From the NCBI RefSeq assembly GCF_000002995.4, contig NW_025062479.1, positions 8,051,721 through 8,115,720 on the forward strand: a stretch of DNA of 64,000 nucleotides. Direction: 5' to 3'. Position 1 is the first letter of the stretch. Every line of letters begins with the position of its first letter. This document shows, piece by piece, positions 55,601 through 64,000 of this stretch. This DNA comes from Brugia malayi (Eukaryota; Nematoda; Chromadorea; Rhabditida; Onchocercidae). The notes below the pieces were generated by a model, which saw nothing but the letters and a program-made list of their open reading frames with translations, was not told the DNA's origin and made no database searches. The translations under genes were made by a program, and so were the position numbers.

Positions 55601-58600
55601 TTCATGAAATTAAAATAAGACACTGACAACTGAGACCAGGAAGTTCGGACTTCTGGATGAAATGAAGGGGATGATTTCAAGACGATAGCTCCTATAAAAA
55701 ATCTTAGTATGATTATATTTCATGTTAAGTTACAGTTCATTAAAAAACGTGTTACACTGATTAGGAAGAGCCAGCGATTAAACTGGTCTAAAAGAAAAAT
55801 GTTGAGTTTGTTTTGTCTGGTGCTTTGAAAAACAGAACATAGAAGACCAAAAGTTAGGTGGAATCAGATGAATAAAATTTGTCTAACCGAATATTGAAAA
55901 TAATACCAGTAAACTGAATATATTTTTTAATAATATTTCTTTTCCTAAATGAGGAAACTTTATACTAAACAAACCTTTCGCCACTCAGAACTATATTCAT
56001 CGCTTGGAAATGCTCTTGCTATATGAAACAACCTCACAGTTTTACCCTCTTCAGAATCAATATTTTCCGAGAAATCTATCACTTTCAGTTGTCCTCTTGT
56101 GGGTGACACTTGCAACCGATGCGTACTTCGACGAACATCATGACCATCATCCCTATTTGTCACTATGCACTCATAATTTCCAGAATCGCTCTCATGCAAA
56201 TCTCTAATAAACAACAGTTTCTTGATACCATCTCCAATTTTCATATAACGATTTGAAACGACGCGATCCTAGAAATATTTTGCTTGTTTCTTTTAGCATA
56301 ATGGTGAAGTAAAGTTTAAAAGAAAGTTAAAAATACTGAGTCTAAATCTTTGCCATTTCTTTTCATTGCAATATTATGAAAACGAGGAAGTGCAATAATG
56401 TGATATGAATTTTAGAGATACAAACTACTGCTGACTGTAACAAGTAAACCTAGTGCTCAGGATTCCATTAGGTTCTTTAAAGTGTACAAAAATGCTGATG
56501 TCTCCACATATCTTATGCAAATAAAAAAAAGCAAACATGTGCGAAAAGCTCAAATTTTTTAAATTTCTATAACTTCAAAACTTCTAATTAATAAAACAGA
56601 AATATCATACATGACATTTCACATGTGACAAAAGAAATGAGATTAGCAATTTCAAGACTTTGAACAACCTTATAAATTGCAGCAGAGAACAATGATTTGT
56701 AAAAGCAGCATACCGTCTCATTTTCACACTGAGGGCATTTCCAGGTCAGCATATATCTAAATCCATCTCTTGTATGAAAGGTACAGTTCATATTTAATTC
56801 CTGGCTAACGTAAGGCCATGTATTCGACACCTCAATAACTGGCGAGTATTCCATTTCTTTATCATTTTTTATCGGTACTATTATCATTTCTGAAGTATGG
56901 CCCAAATATTCACAACGAACCGGCACCTCCGCACGATCGTTAAGAAGCCCTCGATCCACAATGAATCCGATCCTGAAAAAATTATCGGGTTGCATTATGC
57001 ACAACACAGCTATATATACGAAATATAATTTTGATAATTCTTGTATTTGGAGAGAAAGAAAACAGGAGAGAAAACAAAAGTGCCATTAAAAATAAACAAT
57101 TGGTTAAACAACGAATTTTCCAAAGTTCATGAATCATGTTTTAGAACGGATTACCTCGGATCAAACTGAATTTCTCCGGTCTGCTTTATATGATTAATGA
57201 ACAACTCCACACCGCTTTCAATGAATTTATCTGTTCTGCATGGCAAGATCACATTAAGTCCTCGAAGTTCTTTAGAAATAATTAAGGGACCAGAATTCAA
57301 GAACGACCCTGTTCTAACTGACTTTCCATCTGAATTATATCTTACTGATAAATTTCTAATTTTAATATACTCTATCTGTGATGAACATATCTCATACAGC
57401 CACTAACTATAACAGCGTAGTGCACAGTCTCACACAAATTTGTCATCTTTTATACTTTTTTATTTAACATAAAACAATCGACAAGAATTATTTTAAAAAA
57501 AAAAGGTAAATCCTGTGGATTTTATTTTCCTTACTTATACTCGAAAGAGTTCTAATCGAAAAGAGAACTAACTTTTGTTACTGGATACATATACATATAC
57601 GGAGGAACTAAATCCGGAATGCTCTGCAACACAAACATATTCACCCGTGTCCGAGCTTTTCAGCTGCTCTATTCGTAAACTCCGAAATCCAATATCAAAG
57701 CTGCTCTCTATGACTCTACCTGTTCGCTATAAATGAAACAGTCATCAAATCAATTTTTGATTGTAAAATGTTGCGTCTCAAAAAAACTTATATCATTCCA
57801 TATCAAATGCTTCATAATTTTTCATGAAAATGGTACAAAAACAAGATTTTAATGCAGATTTACTTGTGGTACTAATGAATAAAAGGTTAGTTTCGTGTAA
57901 CTTCTCATACTGATCTTAATCTTAAATCAAATTACTAAAGTTATAAGATGTGCTCTGAAAATTGCAAAACATGAAATATGTACACTATACAATCCTATTG
58001 CATTTTAATAACAATAACAAACGCTCGCAGATTTGCCTTAGGAACAAACTTTTTCGCGGATCAAGAGATACCTTTGTTATTTTTCCAAACCAAATGTAGT
58101 GCACATCATCACCAATCAACGATGGCTTTGTGATTTCCCATTAACATAACAAGTCTGTATTTCCTCCTTTAATTTCTACAGCCCAACTCTGCATATTAAA
58201 TTACCAATCGCAGACGTAAGCATAACATTTCCTTTTTACATTTTTGATAAATAATTTTGGAAATTCAGGGAATCCATGACTACGCAAAGTAATTAAGGTC
58301 TCAGTCAGTTCTCGGAAGATCCCGAAAGACTGAAAGAAATTGAACACTTATAAAAGGCAGACTACACATGAAAAAACGAACCTCCTTAGGATCGAAGTTG
58401 GTATGGAAAATGTTATCAGGCAATATCCATTTAACGGCTTCCGTTGTTGAGCAGTTCAATTCCAATGTTTCGCCATCTTTTTTCTCAGTATATGGTTGAC
58501 CTTTGTATTCTTGAAAATCTTTATTTCCAATGATAACGGGTGGATAAAGTGATGCATCGATAGTAATAAAGCATACAGCAATAAGCAAATATCTTATAAA

Positions 58601-58618
58601 AGGATAGAATAAATGCAT
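49681..58618 (-). CDS. VEGFR/PDGFR-like receptor tyrosine kinase (VER family)
   Basis: Single-pass growth-factor receptor tyrosine kinase, about 1,250 residues in about 20 exons. The start at 58618 gives a signal peptide (MHLFYPFIRYLLIAVCFITI); an upstream in-frame ATG at 58822 is less likely. The ectodomain has about seven Ig-like domains, seen from cores such as DTGEYVCVAEHSG, DSGNYECIVTNRD, ESGNYECIAKSK and ATYTCVAKNRAG. Domain 2 (VILPCRT...FDPRIGFIV...VPVRCEY) has the layout of VEGFR domain 2. The TM segment WWTLGFATVSVLVLLLMALL is near 52350, and the juxtamembrane LPYDRRYEINKDKLFF is typical of class III/V receptors. Kinase: LGGGHFGQVYLG, KVAIKAPRD, a short kinase insert (51250-51135), CIHRDIAARN, IADFGLARK, LPLKWMALES, DVWSYGVLLWEIFSLG, RQCWLSDPSNRP. 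A short tail ends NSNIYM. The APE motif reads ALE. Ligand unknown; C. elegans VER receptors are the closest family I know. Confidence 0.9.
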
Positions 58619-61600
58619 AAATCGCCAACAGGAAGTACGGCAATGAGGTGTTGGTAGTGAATAATCAAATGAAATGTGATAGTGCTCCTTTGTGGAGAAA
58701 GTGGTAGGTGCAGTATATAATGACCTCGAGTATATCTCATGTTTGCTTGATCCAAAACGAAAAGGCCATGGATTGCTGCATTGAACTGCCATTGCTCTCA
58801 CTGGAAAACGACTTGGTTTCACTGCTTTCTACTGACAGCCAATATTTGTTTGTAAATCGACGAAGTAGACAGTGTGGAAATGAATGAAAGAAAATGACAG
58901 TGAGTCATCGTGCTCGTCATTTTCAGCATCATGAATCAGACTGTTGACACCGGGAGCAACACAGTTATTTAGGTTACAAGGACATGGTTGTAGGTGGGAT
59001 GACTAATCCCAGCGTATACCGCTGGTTAGTTATGTGCTGCTGTTACGCTGCGTTGAACATTTAAGTACAGATGTTCGTTTTTGATAACAACAGCAGCAAA
59101 TAAAATTAGGCACCAATTAACAAGTAAAATATCAAATTTTATCAACTACGCTCTGTTCCCGTCCAACTGCCACTATACCTTGCCATCACCAATGCTCCAC
59201 TGTCGCTGCTATACTAAGGGATTCTCTAAACTATCTCAAAATCACTGTTGGTTTTAATACATCTAGCATTATAAGTAAACACACACATATGGTATACACA
59301 TATACACCCACAAAACATGCAGAAGACACAATCAAAAGCCACATTGTATTTCCAGTTTCTCTTATTTCAGTTTCTCACTGCACTGTATCACTTTGATGAG
59401 CTATTTTCAATAAAGAAAATCGGCATGACGAACTGAATAATGGGAGACTTCGAGGAACTTGTAAGTGACCCACTACTCCACGTTATCTCAAATAATCTAG
59501 ACGAAAATACATTTTAAAACATCATTCACGTTGAGCAGATTAACTGGTTGGAGGAAAATTTATGACTAATCGACCAACTGTTGACAAGTATACGATTCAT
59601 CTGAATCTTTCGCATTTAACTGTTCTTTTTCCTGAGCAGCTCAAATAATTATCAAAGACTTAATGCTTGGTAATTACATTCAGGAACCCCTCAACAATTC
59701 CGGCAGTCAGTGATAGAACGAAGTCTAGTCCAGTGGTAGTGCTGTTACACGGTTAAGAACCAAAGATATAAATATTCAAAACCGTACAATATTCTTGTTG
59801 AAGAAACTGGAATATTTTATAATCTACATACGTCTAAATAATAAAAGCATTTGCATAATAGAAATTTCTCGCATTACATAAAATGAATATAAATAAATGT
59901 TACAATGTCTAATATGATGAACAATGTCTAACATAATTTGTCGAGTTTCCATCTGTTCCAAATTTTTGAGAGTTTATCTTCAACGGTTAAAAAACCAATT
60001 GACATGTGAAGCTCTAAAAGAAAATGCACATATTATTAAGAAAAAAATTTTGGCCTGGTAGAAAGTAGAAACGTTCTGTGAATATGAAAATATAAATTGT
60101 GATACTCTTGTTCTGATAGATCCATATATGAAACAATACAACATCCAGTTTATTAGAGGAATTCTGATTACAAAGACTATTCTGTAAATTAAGTTTGATG
60201 ACTTGTAAGTTATGTGCGAACAAGTTTCCGTTTGGTACAATTCAATGAATAATTGCTTTTTACGTTTTTTGGGTGAGCAATAAACTCAAAAGCATCTCTA
60301 GCAACTGCGTGTCATTTCTCTCGTTAATTTAATTCCAGCAATCAAGTAAATCTGTGGAGTATCACTAGATCCCTCTTACTAAGCGGTTGAAAGAGCATAT
60401 TATACCACAAGCACTTTCATCCAGTAAAAAAAAGAAAATTTATCTAGATCTAATTAACGGATTTACAGTAATGAATTCATCTGATACTAGTAAATGATAA
60501 AGTGGAACTAATAAGCATTTCCATACATTGAGCTTCTACACTGGTGTTGCAGGGAAGACAAAAAACATCCAACACGATGATTCCATTTGTTTTATTAATC
60601 TCAACTGCTATAAGCAGAACAATCAGCAGATATGAACAGCTAAGCAGATAAAGGCGTACATTTGCATATATTGCCTCTTCACATAATGGTTCATTATGTG
60701 AAGAGTATCATTTTTCATTTTTCACAAGTATGCATTAAGGGATGACCTAAAGGATGTTGTTGTTCGCAAGAAGGAAGATTTTTTATCTTCAGTTCAAATA
60801 AAGCGCATTCAGCAGTATTTAAATACCGATGGCAAAATGTCATCATATCATTCTGATGGTTTACTATAATACGCATTCTTTATCCACTTCTCATGCTTAA
60901 TAGCGATATCGTATCCAGATACTACGATGTTAATTGCCACATATTAATATTACAGAATATAGTTGGTCTTTTGCAATCCTTATAAATAAAAAGTGGGTAA
61001 GTGATAAAAATCAATGTTTATGTGCAGAAAGAAGACAGGTCACGAAATTAGTTAACTGAATCTACTGAAATTAAATTCACATTAATTTAATGTGACTTTA
61101 TTTAGCAAAAACTAATTATAAGCAGACTATAAAAAGGTCACCTATTGTGAATGTAACTTTTCTTTCTCCATCTCCTTGCATATTTTTTCCCTCTCTTTCC
61201 TACGATCCCATCTCATTACACAACGTAATTAGTTAAAAGTCGTAAGACCTTTTAAATTTTATTTAACATACCATAAGCATAGAAAAAACTTACACTGCAC
61301 TATTTAGACAAGAATCGCTTAAAATACATCCCACTTATTCTCACCATTTTCTGAAGACAAAAAGAGACAAGAATATTCCAACCTTTCTTTCATATCTGCA
61401 ATAAATTAAACCTATCTGAACAATGAAACCTGGAAATTCTCTGTTCCGCGTTTGTCTTTGTTCATTTTACCGTTCCGCATTCTATCACTGCTTTTCAATT
61501 TCACGGATGGTATTGTAGATATATTCTAAAAGGGTGGCAAATTTTCTATGTTAAACTTAGTGTCGTGTGGATGGTGGTTACATCAATTGCAGTCAGATAA

Positions 61601-62217
61601 AATGGTCACTGACAGCCGGTTTAATTAAAATTACAGCCTTCACTTCTGTGCATCTGTGTCTTTTCGGAATCAACAACAGTATATCCGGTTATTCTGCGGT
61701 TTACGTATTGTTGCATTTTTAAATGAGGACAAATATCACCAAATTTTATTACTTCTCAATCACATTTTTTTACTGTTTTTGGGACTTTTCTGCATCTACA
61801 TTTTCTGACTTCACATGGACAGAAATGTATACATGCCTATATATATGTGTATATCTCTGCCTGGCCATTCTAAAGATGTCATTTTCTTAGACGTAAATCA
61901 CACAGTTTTCGTACTTAATGTCCGCTATAGAACATGCAATAAGTTATTGCGATTGATGTATAATACATCAATTTTTGCACAGATTGTTGTTTGCTTCTAG
62001 TAAAAATGTCTCCACATTGTTATTCACAATTGGATACTAAGACAGATCAATATTTTTCTTACAGCAGAATTTTGAATTTTTAAATACTTCTTAAGCCGGT
62101 AATTTTTTATCTCCTACCACTGTTTGATCATTTATCAAAAAATCCAGAGATGTGACACTTTTTCACTGTCAGTTCTGTTTAATCCAAACGCTTTGGTTGG
62201 CATATTTATTTATAGAG
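58619..62217. other. Divergent intergenic region upstream of RTK
   Basis: About 3.6 kb between the RTK start (-) and the membrane-protein gene (+). No coding exon is supported; frames at 59980-60240 (-) and 61815-62000 (+) are AT-type only. It should hold both promoters. A CA/TA-rich stretch lies at 59279-59315 and a perfect hairpin at 60675-60705. Confidence 0.55.
60675..60705. repeat. Perfect 14-bp inverted repeat (hairpin)
   Basis: CTCTTCACATAATG at 60675-60688 is followed by GTT and then CATTATGTGAAGAG at 60692-60705, an exact reverse complement. The pairing stops at the next base on both sides. Confidence 0.95.
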
Positions 62218-63862
62218 ATGTGGCTGCCGCGATTGATGCGTGCGGCAAACGAAGAACAGGAACATCGTGATGCCATTGGGCGTAAGTTTCATATTTATCA
62301 TTGTGGTTTTGCTTTCAAGTAATCTCTATGTTGCAAATCTATTTGTAAAATACGAGAGAAAATTATCAACAGAATGTTTATATTATCTGTATTGATACCA
62401 CTCCAGTTTACTAGATCACTTTACTGCATTTCGACTCCACTTGAGCAGATTATATCGCACTGTTCCAGTATCAAGTCATGCTGCACAAAATTTGTTCGGA
62501 ACATTGGTGGCTTGTGACTGTGGACATCTGGTATCATGCAGACGAGCAGCACCAATGGTTTGTTCTCGAAATGATACTCAACTATTAAAACATCGGTTCA
62601 TTTTGGTTAAATGGTGTTGTATTGCATTTCTTCTACTCATCTTTACTCTCATCGGTAATTATACATTCTCATTGTATTTCTCATCATGATCATAATTGGA
62701 AGTACCCAAAAAGTCATTTTATTAGTTGCATCTATGGTTATTGTAGAAAAGTGATGGACTGATTCAGTTGGATAGTCACAGGCGAATTAAATTAATATTC
62801 GAAGATTTTCTGTAGAAATGTCTCTAAAAGTTTTTAATGGACGTATGTCAATAAAAACTATGAATTTGTTCTCGATTGGCGTTGGTTTGTACAAAGTGAG
62901 ACAAATCACACTACCTTTGTTTACAAATTATTTTGAGCACTTTTTGTAGAATTCAGAAAAAGTCATTTCTACCAGAGTTTACTGGATTTTATAATAATTG
63001 CAGCTTTCTCTGGGTTTTTAACTTCGACACCTACCGAACTGACATCCGGCAACTCATACCTCTTTCTGACAATCATTATTACCAGTTTATTCCTGTTTGG
63101 TGGTTTGTGTTGTTTGCGTGCGCGTACAATCTGCAGACATCGTAATGTTCGCCATGGTTCGTTGCATTGTCGTCGTGGCCATTATCAGTCACATTCCCTC
63201 CGACTTCCTGTTTCACTTTTTGCACATAGTGCTTATCCTCGGCCACATGTTCATTCATCTCCAAGCTCCTTTCGTTTCTCCGAATCACTCTTGTGAGTTA
63301 GTGTTAAAATTTTCAAAATTACTTGTTTTAAAACTATGCTTGTAATTAGACCAGAAAGTCGTAACGTATATTCTGCCCCAAACTAGATGAGTACAAGAAG
63401 CAGGATAATGTTAGGAATACTCCAAAATATAGTAACTTAAAAGAATGTTCAAGCTAGTGTTTAAATTGATAAAATTCTCTACTACTTTTGCCGAAATCGC
63501 TTAAGATTTTCAGCTACAATGCTCTTTTGCAAGCCTGTATGGCTCCACTGCCAACATATAACGAAGCAATTAAGGAACCAGTGTTTGCACCACCAGCTTA
63601 TTCAACAATCATTACGCATTCTTCAGCAACACATGTTAGTTCACCTAACGGGACTAATCATGTTTCAAGTTCTGTTCTATCGTCAGTTGGAGACGAAAGA
63701 ATAAGAGAAAACATCAGTAGCAGTGATAGTAGGTCTAAGCAAGAATTGATGGTACAGTTACAGCCGCATGTAGTTGAAACTGTCGCTTCTGTGGAAGTTC
63801 ATCATGCGAATGGGGCGGATAATGAGGTTGTACAGGCTAAAGAATATAAATCTGATGAGTAG
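62218..63862 (+). CDS. Three-TM membrane protein with C-terminal LPxY/PPxY motifs
   Basis: Unrecognised protein of 331 residues in four exons joined in phase: 62218-62281, 62415-62654, 62950-63292 and 63514-63862. The ATG follows TTATTTATAG by two bases, as for a trans-splice acceptor. The N-terminal region is hydrophilic with a cysteine group (ACDCGHLVSC). Hydrophobic segments are WCCIAFLLLIFTLIG, LLDFIIIAAFSGFL and YLFLTIIITSLFLFGG, likely three membrane passes. An Arg/His-rich stretch follows (RARTICRHRNVRHG). The C-terminal tail has PLPTYNEA and APPAYS, short WW-domain-binding PY motifs of the type used by Nedd4-family ligases, then an S/T/N-rich end with DERIRENI and VVQAKEYKSDE. NDFIP proteins also combine three TM helices with PY motifs, but with the motifs N-terminal, so homology is not claimed. 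Confidence 0.8.
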
Positions 63863-64000
63863 TTCCGTGGCATGTTTTCTTTATGTATTTACATACTGCT
63901 GAATTATTTACAGGTGCGTTGCAGATTTTTTTCCCTTTTAGGAAGTTTTTTTTTTTTTTCTCAGTCATAATACATTAATTAAAATAATCGAAAATTCCAA
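63863..64000. other. 3' flank of the PY-motif gene
   Basis: Downstream of the TAG at 63860-63862. It contains a T run near 63947 and ATTAAA near 63977, a possible variant poly(A) signal. Nothing else is seen before the window ends. Confidence 0.4.

Noticed and set aside
40339..58618. Operon of RTK and PHRF1 on the minus strand
   Set aside because: The gap between stop and next start is about 3.1 kb, far beyond usual nematode operon spacing, and the RTK has its own poly(A) signal.
58619..58822. Upstream in-frame ATG of the RTK giving a 68-residue N-terminal extension
   Set aside because: The extension is hydrophilic and would bury the clear signal peptide that starts at 58618; the shorter start is preferred.

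Overview
The window is one stretch of an AT-rich eukaryotic nuclear genome, most likely a nematode and probably of the spirurid/filarial kind. Coding sequence is split into many short exons with GT..AG introns, often 100-400 bp and T-rich before TTTCAG. Some start codons sit 2-13 bases after a TTTCAG/TTATAG acceptor, as expected for spliced-leader trans-splicing. The receptor tyrosine kinase resembles the VER (VEGF-receptor-like) family. The species is inferred from these traits and was not searched. Six multi-exon protein genes can be reconstructed by joining exons in compatible phase; five belong to known families. No rRNA, tRNA, CRISPR array or intact transposon was recognised.

Layout: 1-4315 no gene recognised. 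4316-9653 (-) monocarboxylate-type transporter (SLC16/MCT). 9666-15390 about 5.7 kb of divergent intergenic DNA ending in a five-copy 32-bp tandem repeat. 15391-22684 (+) PERK/PEK-1, the ER-stress eIF2alpha kinase. About 24356-39335 (+) a very large FAM193-family gene. 39336-40338 convergent 3' spacer. 40339-46539 (-) PHRF1-like RING+PHD protein with an SRI-type C-terminal domain. 46540-49680 mostly non-coding, but holding a coding-like degenerate tract at 49040-49462. 49681-58618 (-) a seven-Ig VEGFR/PDGFR-like receptor tyrosine kinase. 58619-62217 intergenic, with a perfect 14-bp hairpin. 62218-63862 (+) an unrecognised three-TM protein with C-terminal LPxY/PPxY motifs.

The genes look like independent, mainly housekeeping or signalling loci: solute transport at the plasma membrane, ER stress, RNA polymerase II-linked ubiquitin/chromatin functions, and growth-factor signalling. 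They do not form an operon or a dedicated system: orientations alternate, and same-strand neighbours are separated by 1.7-3.1 kb. The points most worth a second look are the unrecognised PY-motif membrane protein, the decayed coding tract at 49 kb, the enlarged PHD zinc knuckle of the PHRF1 homologue, two coding-like blocks inside FAM193 introns that cannot be read in frame, and the GC-rich island upstream of FAM193.
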